Positions 24,177 through 32,022 of a DNA stretch of 64,000 bases are shown in pieces. The DNA lies in contig NZ_JAJCLZ010000002.1 of NCBI RefSeq assembly GCF_020559915.1, positions 1 through 64,000 on the forward strand, given 5' to 3'. The translations under genes were made by a program, and so were the position numbers. A model generated the notes under the pieces. That model was not told the DNA's origin and did not search any database. It saw only the letters and a list, made by a program, of their open reading frames with translations. Source of the DNA: Ruminococcus sp. 210702-SL.1.03 (GTDB lineage Bacteria > Bacillota > Clostridia > Oscillospirales > Ruminococcaceae). Every line of letters begins with the position of its first letter. Position 1 is the stretch's first letter.

Positions 24177-25199
24177 TCAATTTACTCTCTCAACAGTATA
24201 CCCGTCCTTTTTTAGCAGCTCGGGTATGCCATCATCGCCGACAAAGTGCGAAACTCCCGCTATGAAAAACACTTGGTAGTCCTGCTCAAGATACTCTTTC
24301 GCCTTTTCAGCCATGATCTTGTTGCGGTCTATGACAAATTGCTGATAATATTTTTCCATTATCGGCTTTTCCTCATCAGTCAGTCCGCTGTAATCATACG
24401 TCAGTTCGCAAAGGCGCTCGGTGTCGCCTGTTTTCCATGCTTCATACTGCTCTTCCAGCGCGGCGGCGCTTTGCTCTTTGGTAGTTGTGCAGTGCTTCTT
24501 TATCAGCAGCCCGATAACGTCCTCAGGCATACTGCTGTACATAGTGTCCTTAGCTTCATGGGTTTCTATGCTGAGATTTTCTTTGTCATCGCAGTTTGCG
24601 CTTATCTTAAGAACTCTGTCGATTCCGATAGTCGCGGAAAATTCGCCGCTGCTTTCGCCAAGAGCGTTTAACTGCTGAAAAACATACCACGGTGCATATT
24701 TGTCATAATCGCTAATATCCATTCCGTTTTCAGAAAAGTAATTTTTTAGATCAGAATATTGTTCGTCAGTAAGGTGCTTTTTCAAACTGTCGTCTTTTTT
24801 TAGCGCAGGGTCGGGAGTGCAACTCTCATAAAACGGGTCGACGTCTACGTTATTTATCTCGCTCGCCAGCTTGTCGCAACCGCGGTAAGCCTGCTCTATG
24901 TATTTTGGAAGCGGGTAGCTTTCTTCTTTTTGAACGTGCATCGTGCCGAGCATATACATACTTTTTCCATTAGGCGCAGTGACCTGCCACATTGCTGGCG
25001 TGACGTCGGAAGTTTTTTCGCCGTCTTTAGCGAAAACGTCTATATTATCGGGGAGATTTGTGTTTTTCTTGAAATAAACAAGTGAATCGTTCTGCGGCGT
25101 TTCGTCAAGGTCATTAACATTGTTGTTTATCAGATATGCCGTTCCTGCGCAAAGTGCCAAAACGCCGACGGCTATAATAGTTATTATCGTCTTTTTCAT
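24177..25199 (-). CDS. membrane-anchored TraB/GumN family protein
   Basis: 340 residues with an N-terminal membrane anchor (about 4-24) and an extracytoplasmic domain. Diagnostic segments are MYMLGTMHVQ (the GxxH motif), a conserved Glu after the next helix (LASEINN), TIGIDRVL, RNKIMAEKA and the terminal FIAGVSHFVGDDGI. This is the TraB/PrgY/GumN/Tiki superfamily, some members of which are metal-dependent peptidases or pheromone-shutdown proteins. The presence of AgrC-like kinases within 5 kb makes a peptide-signal role conceivable, but this is speculation. ATG 25199 has AAGGA upstream. Confidence 0.82.
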   Translation of the reverse strand: MKKTIITIIAVGVLALCAGTAYLINNNVNDLDETPQNDSLVYFKKNTNLPDNIDVFAKDGEKTSDVTPAMWQVTAPNGKSMYMLGTMHVQKEESYPLPKYIEQAYRGCDKLASEINNVDVDPFYESCTPDPALKKDDSLKKHLTDEQYSDLKNYFSENGMDISDYDKYAPWYVFQQLNALGESSGEFSATIGIDRVLKISANCDDKENLSIETHEAKDTMYSSMPEDVIGLLIKKHCTTTKEQSAAALEEQYEAWKTGDTERLCELTYDYSGLTDEEKPIMEKYYQQFVIDRNKIMAEKAKEYLEQDYQVFFIAGVSHFVGDDGIPELLKKDGYTVERVN

Positions 25200-25211
25200 A
25201 AAAATATCCTT

Positions 25212-25247
25212 AAAAAAACATAAGCCCTGTTTTCACAGAGCTTATGT
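25212..25247 (-). terminator. terminator of prepilin gene 1
   Basis: ACATAAGC / GCTTATGT outer stem plus CTGT/ACAG inner pairs, followed on the minus strand by TTTTTTT. Confidence 0.85.
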
Positions 25248-25283
25248 AATAATCTGTATTAGCCAGATAATTTCACTTATCAG

Positions 25284-25826
25284 TTAGGAAGCTGCAGAAA
25301 TAGTGGAGCTGCCCTTAGTGATGGTGAAGTTGCTGATAGTCTCATGAGAAGTCTCAGACTTCCAAGAATCCCAAGATACAGCGTCAGGATATCTACCAAC
25401 CATTTCGTCGGAAGTATTCTTAGCCCAAAGTACAACGTAAGAAGCCTGACCGCTGATAGTAGCCTTAGCTACCTTAAAGCATCCAGCCTCGTCGCCGTTC
25501 TCTCTAAGAGCTGCAGCAATCTTCTCTGCACCGGCATCAGCCGCGCTAGCTTTTGCATCATATACAGTGCCTGCAGTTATCTTCCACTTAGAAGCGTCAG
25601 TATCTGCAGTCAGAACTGCGGAAAGTGCATAACCATTGGTTTCAGCGTCTGCTACGTTTTCTGCAACAGCATTGTAAGCGGTCTTAGCGTTTGAGTTTGC
25701 GGTCTTAAGTCTGGACTTCTTAACGTAGTTAAGCATCGAAGGAACCAGAATAGCTGCCAGTACGCCGATAATGGCAATAACTACTACAAGTTCAACCAGA
25801 GTAAAACCTTTCTGTGTCTTTTTCAT
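25284..25826 (-). CDS. type IV prepilin-like protein 1
   Basis: 180 residues. MKKTQKG is followed by FTLVELVVVIAIIGVL, the class III leader cut after Gly7 by a prepilin peptidase, with Glu5 of the mature protein present. The long N-terminal helix leads to an Ala/Ser-rich pseudopilin-type globular domain ending in a Trp-containing loop (VSWDSWKSE). It would be a major or minor pilin/pseudopilin. No assembly ATPase, platform protein or peptidase is encoded in the window. It closely resembles the second prepilin at 28518-29027 through the first ~55 residues. ATG 25826 has GGAGGG upstream, and the promoter is at 25946-25974. Confidence 0.9.
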   Translation of the reverse strand: MKKTQKGFTLVELVVVIAIIGVLAAILVPSMLNYVKKSRLKTANSNAKTAYNAVAENVADAETNGYALSAVLTADTDASKWKITAGTVYDAKASAADAGAEKIAAALRENGDEAGCFKVAKATISGQASYVVLWAKNTSDEMVGRYPDAVSWDSWKSETSHETISNFTITKGSSTISAAS

Positions 25827-25945
25827 AGAAAAATCCCTCCATAAAAATATTTGTTTTATAAAGCACCGCAGCGGAACTGCCGCGGAAAGCTTACTTTATG
25901 TACCGCTTTCGGCTCACATCTCTTTGTGCCCCTCAGCGTAATTAC

Positions 25946-25974
25946 ATTATACACCGCCTTCTCTGATTTGTCAA
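25946..25974 (-). promoter_or_regulatory. sigma-A promoter of prepilin gene 1
   Basis: Minus strand TTGACA, 17 bases, TATAAT. The ~110-base leader contains a GC-rich hairpin (about 25863-25893). Confidence 0.8.
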
Positions 25975-26144
25975 TAAGTTTTCACAAACTTTTTTGAAAT
26001 TTGTGCAATATAACAAATCGCTTGTCTGCATTTTAGCAGTTTGAACAAACTGTAAACCGCAGACCCCATTTTCGGAGCGGAAGTATATGCCTGCTAAAGC
26101 ATTTTTAAGCCGTGCCCCCTGCATTTTGCTGCATGTCCGCACGC

Positions 26145-26197
26145 TCTTTGTGTCCTTCAGCGTAATTTATTATATCTTAAAACAAATTATTTGTCAA
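26145..26197 (-). promoter_or_regulatory. second promoter with duplicated leader upstream of prepilin 1
   Basis: Minus strand TTGACA (26197-26192), 17 bases, TATAAT (26174-26169), followed by TACGCTGAAGGACACAAAGA. The promoter at 25946-25974 is followed by the near-identical TACGCTGAGGGGCACAAAGA. The gap 25827-26291 thus holds a duplicated promoter-leader. The RNA from this upstream copy has no convincing reading frame and could be a longer pilin leader or an ncRNA. Confidence 0.65.
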
Positions 26198-26291
26198 TAG
26201 GCGCGAAACAATTTTGTTGATTTACACAAATTATTTGTTCATAAATCCCTCCACAATATTAAATGTGACACATATGTGAACAGCAATGCTG

Positions 26292-27707
26292 CTATTCGTT
26301 ATCGGGAATATGACGAATGACCTCGCGATGTATCTTTATCATAAAGAAAATGCTGGCAGAAAGCGACATTATCTCGGCTATCGGGAACGACCACCAGACC
26401 ATGTCGGGGTTGCCGGTCTTTGCGAGCAGGAACGCCGCGGGCACGAGCACTACCAGCTGGCGGGCAATGGATATTATCATAGAATTTATCGGGTGACCCA
26501 GCGACTGGAACGCCGAGCTGAATACGATGGCGACGCCTGCGAATATAAACGATACGCTGATTATCCTAAGCGCGGGTACGCCCCAGCGCAGCATCTCGCC
26601 GTTCGCCTTGAATATCTCAAGCATCTGTGCGGGGAATACCTGCATCAGCAGCAGACCCAGCAGCATTATCGACGTCGCGAAAAGTGCGGAGATCTTTATC
26701 GTCTTTACAAGGCGGGTGCGCTTGCCTGCGCCGTAGTTGTACGAGATTATCGGCACGGTGCCGTTGTTAAGACCGAATACGGGCATGAAAATGAAGCTTT
26801 GGAGCTTGAAATACGCGCCGAGTACCGATTGCAGAGTGTCTTTGAGCGCGCCAAAACCCGCCAGTATAAGGTTGAGCAGGAATGTCATTACAGAGGTTAC
26901 CGAAGCCATTATGATCGAGGGCACGCCTATCGCGTAAATGCTCTTTACAAATTTTTCCTCGGGACGGAAGCCGCGCATATTGATGTTTATCTCGTGGTTG
27001 CGGGTGACGTTGAGGTATATGCCGAACAGCGCGCCGCATATCTGACCCACCACCGTCGCGACCGCCGCGCCCGCAACGCCCATTTTCGGGAACGGGCCAA
27101 TGCCGAATATCAGTATCGGGTCGAGCACGATGTTGATGACTGCGCCAAGCCCCTGCGTGAACATCGAGAGGACGGTCTTGCCGGTGGATTGCAGCAGACG
27201 TTCGTTCATTATCTGCATAAACGAGCCGACGCTCAGCCCGCCCGCGATGTAGAGGTACTGTTCGCCGTAGCGGATAGTAGCGGCGACGTCGGTCTGCGCG
27301 CGGAAATATACCTTAGTAAAGCAGAGGGTCACAGCGAGGAACGCGAGGTAGCTGCATACGGCGAGGAAAATTCCGTGCCGCGCGAACTTGTTCGCCTTTT
27401 CAAACTTCTTTTCGCCCAGTGCGCGGGCGAGGTTAGCGTTGACGCCGACGCCCGTGCCCACGCCGACGGCTATCATCAGATTTTGCAGCGGGAAAGCGAG
27501 CGAAACGCCTGTAAAAGCGTTCTGGTTTATCTGAGAAACGAATAGGCTGTCCACGATATTATAAAGCGCCTGCACCAGCATAGACACCATCATAGGCAGC
27601 GACATTGAGAAAACGAGTTTGCCGACGGGCAGCACGCCCATCTTATTTTCCTTAACGGGAGCGGTGCTTTCGGCATTTTCAGTCTTTTCAAGCTCCGCAG
27701 TATTCAT
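26292..27707 (-). CDS. MATE family efflux transporter
   Basis: 471 residues with about 12 membrane helices in two homologous halves, the MATE fold of the DinF/MepA-like branch: FSMSLPMMVSMLVQALYNIVD at the start of helix 1 (split here only by its own hydrophobicity), GVSLAFPLQN, and the matching half-two segment GVPSIIMASVTSV. Exports cationic drugs or metabolites using Na+ or H+. ATG 27707 follows AGGAGG. It lies between a prepilin gene and toxin locus A, probably as a single-gene unit; I see no strong promoter upstream. Confidence 0.9.
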   Translation of the reverse strand: MNTAELEKTENAESTAPVKENKMGVLPVGKLVFSMSLPMMVSMLVQALYNIVDSLFVSQINQNAFTGVSLAFPLQNLMIAVGVGTGVGVNANLARALGEKKFEKANKFARHGIFLAVCSYLAFLAVTLCFTKVYFRAQTDVAATIRYGEQYLYIAGGLSVGSFMQIMNERLLQSTGKTVLSMFTQGLGAVINIVLDPILIFGIGPFPKMGVAGAAVATVVGQICGALFGIYLNVTRNHEININMRGFRPEEKFVKSIYAIGVPSIIMASVTSVMTFLLNLILAGFGALKDTLQSVLGAYFKLQSFIFMPVFGLNNGTVPIISYNYGAGKRTRLVKTIKISALFATSIMLLGLLLMQVFPAQMLEIFKANGEMLRWGVPALRIISVSFIFAGVAIVFSSAFQSLGHPINSMIISIARQLVVLVPAAFLLAKTGNPDMVWWSFPIAEIMSLSASIFFMIKIHREVIRHIPDNE

Positions 27708-27872
27708 ACAAATTCCTCCTTTTTACAGTCACATCTTACATATACATTTTTAAACACATATAAATTTAATTCTACCACACGACTGTTACTTGCATATTAA
27801 GAATGTGTGTATCGGCGGAGAAATTATCGTTCGGGCGCAAAAACAGCCGCTCCCAAAAAAGAGCGGCGACAT

Positions 27873-27901
27873 TTGACAAAACCCGACAAATATGTTACAA
27901 T
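27873..27901 (+). promoter_or_regulatory. toxin A promoter
   Basis: TTGACA, 17 bases, TACAAT; the same 29-base promoter is repeated at toxin B (28199-28227) and toxin D (56495-56523). A GCCGCTC/GAGCGGC hairpin lies just upstream at 27846-27867. Confidence 0.8.
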
Positions 27902-27969
27902 ACTGATCAAGCGTACTGCATAAAACGGTAGGCGGTTCAAATCTTCCTCCAGAGATGGAGGTGAGCTTG

Positions 27970-28059
27970 GTGGACATATTATCAGTTGTAATCCAATTAC
28001 TTCATCTAATACTGGACGCTGTCAAAGTAACATTTGATCTGAGCAATAAAAAAAGATAA
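27970..28059 (+). CDS. small hydrophobic peptide, type I toxin-like, copy A
   Basis: 29 codons: MDILSVVIQLLHLILDAVKV followed by a polar tail ending in NKKR. One membrane helix and a basic end, as in Fst/TxpA-like and holin-like toxins of type I systems; the family assignment is by form only. The start is GTG 27970, 8 bases after GGAGG (TTG 27967 is possible). The SD sits in a CCTCC-AGAGAT-GGAGG hairpin. It is the most divergent of four copies (B at 28297, C at 55531, D at 56593), all exactly 29 residues. A convergent antisense RNA overlaps its 3' end. Confidence 0.7.
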   Translation: MDILSVVIQLLHLILDAVKVTFDLSNKKR

Positions 28060-28148
28060 CCGCCTCACTTCCGACATAAGGCGATTATTTTTTAAATAAT
28101 TCAACTATTTGGAGGAGAACCGCTTACAGCAGTGCGCCTCTTTTGTTA
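28047..28148 (-). ncRNA. antisense RNA of toxin locus A (predicted)
   Basis: Minus-strand promoter TTGACA (28182-28177), 17 bases, TATAAT (28159-28154). Transcription leftward would give ~100 bases, ending at the shared hairpin (AACCGCCT / AGGCGATT) with T-run complementary to 28047-28054. It overlaps the last toxin codons and 3' UTR. Its 5' part (GGCGCACTGC...GCGGTTCTCCTCC) resembles the toxin's own leader. Confidence 0.65.
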
Positions 28149-28198
28149 TCTTAATTATACCACGCCGAGCGGCGTTTGTCAAGCGCTCAAACAGGCAT

Positions 28199-28227
28199 TT
28201 GACAAAACCCGACAAATATGTTACAAT
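28199..28227 (+). promoter_or_regulatory. toxin B promoter
   Basis: TTGACA, 17 bases, TACAAT, 326 bases downstream of the identical toxin A promoter. Confidence 0.8.
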
Positions 28228-28296
28228 AGACACAAGGCGTACTGCATAAAACGGTAGGCGGTTCAAATCTTCCTCCAGAGATGGAGGTGAGCAAGT

Positions 28297-28386
28297 ATGA
28301 GCGTGGAAACAGTAGTAGCAATACTAACGTTGATCGTTAACATAGTCGAACTCGTTTTCGACATTTGCAACAACAAAAAGAAATAA
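28297..28386 (+). CDS. small hydrophobic peptide, type I toxin-like, copy B
   Basis: 29 codons: MSVETVVAILTLIVNIVELV then FDICNNKKK. A single membrane helix is followed by a basic tail identical to that of copy C. ATG 28297 lies 9 bases after GGAGG, which is masked in a 5-bp hairpin with CCTCC six bases upstream. The mRNA leader starts GGCGTACTGC and would end at the terminator 28382-28418. Copies A and B form a direct tandem with a 326-base period. Confidence 0.72.
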   Translation: MSVETVVAILTLIVNIVELVFDICNNKKK

Positions 28387-28473
28387 CCGCCCCACCTTCC
28401 AAATAGGGCGATTATTTTAAAAATAAGACAATCTTTTGGAGGAGAACCGCTTACAGCAGTGCGCCTCTTTGTT
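28370..28473 (-). ncRNA. antisense RNA of toxin locus B (predicted)
   Basis: Minus-strand promoter TTGACA (28508-28503), 17 bases, TATAAT (28485-28480). The ~100-base RNA ends at the bidirectional hairpin AATAACCGCCC / GGGCGATTATT. It carries the anti-SD block CTCCTCC and a near-copy of the toxin leader. Confidence 0.65.
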
Positions 28474-28517
28474 AACTTAATTATACCACGCCGAGCGGCG
28501 TTTGTCAAGCGGTCTTT

Positions 28518-29027
28518 TTAATCGTATTCATTGTACTGCTTCCAGTGCAGACTGCCGTTTTTCCAGCTGTCCCACGTTATCGGGTCGGGATACTGCCCGA
28601 ATATCGCCGTGTTAAGCGTCGGGTCTTCGTCGCCCGTCCACTGAACGTAAAATGAAGCTGTGCTGTTTATCGTCTGCTCGCCTACCCATACATCGCCCGC
28701 TGTAATGCCGTTTTCCGCTAGTACGGAATACACGGCTTCCTGCGCCTGCAGCTGATTTTGATTGCCGGTGGGCGGGGTCGTGCAGTCTATCACGTTGCCG
28801 CCGTAATAGCTTATCGCCTGCTCGCGGGAAATTCCCTTGCTCTCCTGCTCAGCCAAAAACTCCGCCACGGCGTTGTAAGCCGTTTTGGCATTGGTGTTCG
28901 CAGATTTCAGGCGCGATTTGCGCACATAATTCAGCATCGACGGCACAAGTATCGCCGCCAAAACGCCGATTATCGCGATAACTACTACAAGTTCTACCAA
29001 CGTGAAGCCTTTCGACATCTTTTTCAC
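28518..29027 (-). CDS. type IV prepilin-like protein 2
   Basis: 169 residues from GTG 29027, chosen because AGGGGG lies 7-8 bases upstream and the leader becomes MKKMSKG followed by FTLVELVVVIAIIGVL; upstream in-frame codons lack an SD. Cleavage after Gly7 with Glu5 retained is typical of type IV (pseudo)pilins. The first ~60 residues nearly match prepilin 1 (KSRLK-S/T-AN-T/S-NAKTAYNAVAE), while the globular domain differs and ends PDPITWDSWKNGS, sharing only the WDSWK motif. The two genes flank the MATE gene and toxin loci A/B, as if an original pilin pair was separated by insertions. Confidence 0.9.
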   Translation of the reverse strand: MKKMSKGFTLVELVVVIAIIGVLAAILVPSMLNYVRKSRLKSANTNAKTAYNAVAEFLAEQESKGISREQAISYYGGNVIDCTTPPTGNQNQLQAQEAVYSVLAENGITAGDVWVGEQTINSTASFYVQWTGDEDPTLNTAIFGQYPDPITWDSWKNGSLHWKQYNEYD

Positions 29028-29089
29028 AGAAATACCCCCTCTTGTAATCCTATAAAAAAATCTGCTCATGCTGTAAAACTTACCTTTAT

Positions 29090-29118
29090 AATATAGCATA
29101 TTTTAGCCTATGTGTCAA
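29090..29118 (-). promoter_or_regulatory. promoter of prepilin gene 2
   Basis: Minus strand TTGACA, 17 bases, TATATT. Confidence 0.7.
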
Positions 29119-29296
29119 GTTTTTTGCACAAATGTTCAAGCAAATTGATAGATCCGCCAATTCCCGACTGCTTTTCATTACATATTTACTGCATTTTTAC
29201 CCATGGCGTAAACGTTTGAAATGAATGTGATATAGCGGTATTCAACTAACTATGGCAGCTTTAATTAGTTAAAATAACGAAAATCATATGCGCCTA

Positions 29297-29325
29297 TTGA
29301 AAAACTGTACAATTTGTTGTATAAT
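29297..29325 (+). promoter_or_regulatory. promoter of the GGDEF-EAL gene
   Basis: TTGAAA, 17 bases, TATAAT, about 110 bases before the start. Upstream lies an AACTAA/TTAGTT inverted repeat (about 29246-29271). Confidence 0.7.
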
Positions 29326-29442
29326 ATAGTAAGAATAATTGTGGTATGAAGGTAAAATATACAAATTTAGTGCAGGGATATACATATATCTAATGACAAA
29401 GATCTATAGGATCATGAAATGGTGAAAGGGGTGAGCCTCGCC

Positions 29443-31896
29443 GTGGGCAAAAAAATAACAAAGGTAAAGTGCGGAAAATATTGCGCGGATTTTACCGACG
29501 GCGGAAAGATTTTTGATTATGACGAGGGCTTTATCTCTCTTACAGGATATTCCCCGAGGCAGTTTGACGGCGGGGAGGTCGTTTTTGACGATCTTATCCC
29601 GCGCGACGAATTTGATTCTTATATGGAAAAGGTCGAGAAACTGCGTACAGTGGGCGGCGGAGCGCTGGAACACAGGCTGATGTGTGCCGACGGCACAGTG
29701 CTCGACATTATCTGCATAGGCACAGACTTCACATCGGCAGAGGGGCATAGCTGCGTAAACGTTACCGTGGCGGATAACTCAGATCACGCCGCGCTGAAAC
29801 GCAAGTACGAATCTGCCGAAAAGGAAATGGACGCCATAGCCGAAAGCGTGAGCGACGGGCTGGTGATGGTGCGCATAGCCGACGGGATCCCCGAAATGGT
29901 GAAGGCGAGCGACGAGTATTACCGCATCATCGGCATGGATAAAGACAGCTGCTGCGGGCTGATAGACATTATAAAAGGCAGCGACCGCGAAAAGCTGCTG
30001 AAAAATATAGACGAGTGCGTAAAGACCAAGCTGCTTTTTGAGCAGGACTTGCCTATATGCCGCAGCGGCGAAAGAGCATGGCTGCGCCTGCGCGCGCGCT
30101 ACCTAGACCCGCCCGAGGGCGAAGATGGCGCTATGCTTTACTGCGCCATTGCAGATATTACCGAGAACAAAATGGCTGAATACAGGCTCAAAAAACAGGG
30201 CTACTGTATGCAGATGATAGCCGATAATACGGAAGAGAAATTTTTTGAATACAACGCCGAGCGCGACGAGCTCAGCATTACCGCTGGCGAGCAGGTGATG
30301 AAGCAGTTTGGCAGCAACGGTATAATGCGCAACTTCCTCTCCGGCAGGACGGCAGATGGGCTGATACACCCCGATGACATCGAGGTGTTTTACAAGACAT
30401 GGGAAAATGCGCTCGCTTCACCGCAAAAAGGCACGGCAGATTTCCGCTGCCTTATAAAAAAGGGCACTTACCGCTGGTACCGTATGCCGTATATCAGCGC
30501 CGAGAATGAAAACGGCGAGATAACGGGCGTTTACGGAATGTTCTTTAACATCGACCACGTTAAAACGCTGAAGAGCCGCATGGCGCACGACCGCCGCGAG
30601 ATAGAAAGGCTCTCGACCACCGACGCGGTGACTGGTCTGCTTAATAGAGGCGCTTTTGAAAAGGCTGCCGCCGCGAGCTTGAAAGAGCTTTTCCCTACGG
30701 GCGACTGCTTCGCCGTATGCTACTCTGACATAAACGATTTTTCATATGTGAACGAAAACTTCGGCTACAGGGCGGGCGATAAGATGCTTGCCGACTTTGC
30801 CGACATTATAATGAACTGCGGCGTATGCGTTGCGGGCTGCCGCATCTACTCAGACTACTTTGTATCGCTCTACCGCGCTAAAGACCGCGAAAAGCTTATC
30901 GACAAGATAGGCGAGCGCAACCGCAAATTCTCTGAGATGCAGAAGAAGAAATATCCGCTGAGCAATATACAAGTTTCGTGCGGACTGTACTTCATGCGCG
31001 CCGCGGACGAGGATATAAACACCGCGATAGACAACGCGAACCTAGCGCGCCGCAGCGTAAAGGGCAGCACCGATATCCCCGGCGGCATATACGCCGAGCG
31101 AATGAGGATAAAGCGCAGCCACGACCAAGCGATAGCGAGCGAGATATTCAACGCTATAAAAACAGGGGCGATAGAGCTTTTCTTACAGCCTAAGTTCAAT
31201 ATGAAAACACGCGGGCTGATAGGCTCGGAAGCGCTGGCGCGCTGGCGCAACGCCGACGGCTCTTACAAGCTGCCTTACGAATTTATCGATGTGCTGGAAA
31301 ACGTGGGCTACATAACCCAGCTCGATTTCTACATATACGAGCAGGTGCTGATAAATCTTGCGAAATGGAAGCGCGAGGGCAGACACCTGTACCCGGTATC
31401 GGTAAACTTCTCGCGCAAGCACAACATTTACCCGAATTTCGTCAGCAGGATAGCCGAGCTGGCAGACCGCTACGGCGTGGAGAAGAGCCTGATAGAGATA
31501 GAAGTGACCGAAAGCTGCTTTACGCAGGACGTAAAGAACCTTTTTACCAACATGAAGAAGCTGCGCGAGCACGGCTTTAAGATAGACATCGACGATTTCG
31601 GCATGGGTTACAGCTCGCTGAGTGTACTGATGGACGCGCCTGTAGACATCGTAAAGGTAGACAAGGTGTTTATCGACAACATAGAGAACAACGAAAAATC
31701 GAGAGAGTATATCGACAGGATATGCAATCTGATACAGACCGCCAGCAAGGAAATAATCTTTGAGGGCGTGGAAACTGAAAAGCAGGCGGAGATACTTTGC
31801 AGCAGCGGCCACAGAATGGCGCAGGGCTGGCTTTTCGACAAGGCGATACCCGTTGCGGAGTTTGAAAAAAAATATCTTTCGTTAAAAAGCATCTAA
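29443..31896 (+). CDS. PAS-GGDEF-EAL protein: degenerate GGDEF, intact EAL phosphodiesterase
   Basis: 817 residues from GTG 29443, 7 bases after AAAGGGGTGAG; ATG 29419 lies upstream of that SD. Two or three PAS-like domains fill ~1-380 (one ends MLYCAIADITENKMAE, another FFNIDHVK). In the GGDEF domain (~385-540) the active site reads CRIYSDYFVSL, so cyclase activity is unlikely; it may bind GTP or c-di-GMP. The EAL domain (~560-815) keeps SEALARW, EVTES, DIDDFGMGYSSL, VKVDKVF, EGVETE and GWLFDK, so it should hydrolyse cyclic-di-GMP. Cytoplasmic, no membrane segment. A terminator follows at 31901-31940. Confidence 0.92.
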   Translation: MGKKITKVKCGKYCADFTDGGKIFDYDEGFISLTGYSPRQFDGGEVVFDDLIPRDEFDSYMEKVEKLRTVGGGALEHRLMCADGTVLDIICIGTDFTSAEGHSCVNVTVADNSDHAALKRKYESAEKEMDAIAESVSDGLVMVRIADGIPEMVKASDEYYRIIGMDKDSCCGLIDIIKGSDREKLLKNIDECVKTKLLFEQDLPICRSGERAWLRLRARYLDPPEGEDGAMLYCAIADITENKMAEYRLKKQGYCMQMIADNTEEKFFEYNAERDELSITAGEQVMKQFGSNGIMRNFLSGRTADGLIHPDDIEVFYKTWENALASPQKGTADFRCLIKKGTYRWYRMPYISAENENGEITGVYGMFFNIDHVKTLKSRMAHDRREIERLSTTDAVTGLLNRGAFEKAAAASLKELFPTGDCFAVCYSDINDFSYVNENFGYRAGDKMLADFADIIMNCGVCVAGCRIYSDYFVSLYRAKDREKLIDKIGERNRKFSEMQKKKYPLSNIQVSCGLYFMRAADEDINTAIDNANLARRSVKGSTDIPGGIYAERMRIKRSHDQAIASEIFNAIKTGAIELFLQPKFNMKTRGLIGSEALARWRNADGSYKLPYEFIDVLENVGYITQLDFYIYEQVLINLAKWKREGRHLYPVSVNFSRKHNIYPNFVSRIAELADRYGVEKSLIEIEVTESCFTQDVKNLFTNMKKLREHGFKIDIDDFGMGYSSLSVLMDAPVDIVKVDKVFIDNIENNEKSREYIDRICNLIQTASKEIIFEGVETEKQAEILCSSGHRMAQGWLFDKAIPVAEFEKKYLSLKSI

Positions 31897-31900
31897 ACAG

Positions 31901-31940
31901 GTCGGGGAGCGCGCACCGCAGCCCCGACTTGATTTTTTTA
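31901..31940 (+). terminator. terminator of the GGDEF-EAL gene
   Basis: GTCGGGG / CCCCGAC stem followed by TTGATTTTTTTA. The T-tail overlaps the -35 box of the next promoter. Confidence 0.8.
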
Positions 31941-31957
31941 TTAAAGTATGGTATAAT
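31929..31957 (+). promoter_or_regulatory. promoter of the VanY-like gene
   Basis: TTGATT, 17 bases, TATAAT; the -35 box lies in the tail of the preceding terminator. Confidence 0.7.
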
Positions 31958-32022
31958 CAGAAGTGTAGAAATATTACATTTAGGCGGCAATTCTGCTTCG
32001 CCGTATTTGAAAAGGAATTTTA

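Noticed and set aside
25942..26142. 66-codon frame on the minus strand upstream of prepilin 1
   Set aside because: It lies within the duplicated promoter-leader, has no SD and crosses the proximal promoter; more likely untranslated.
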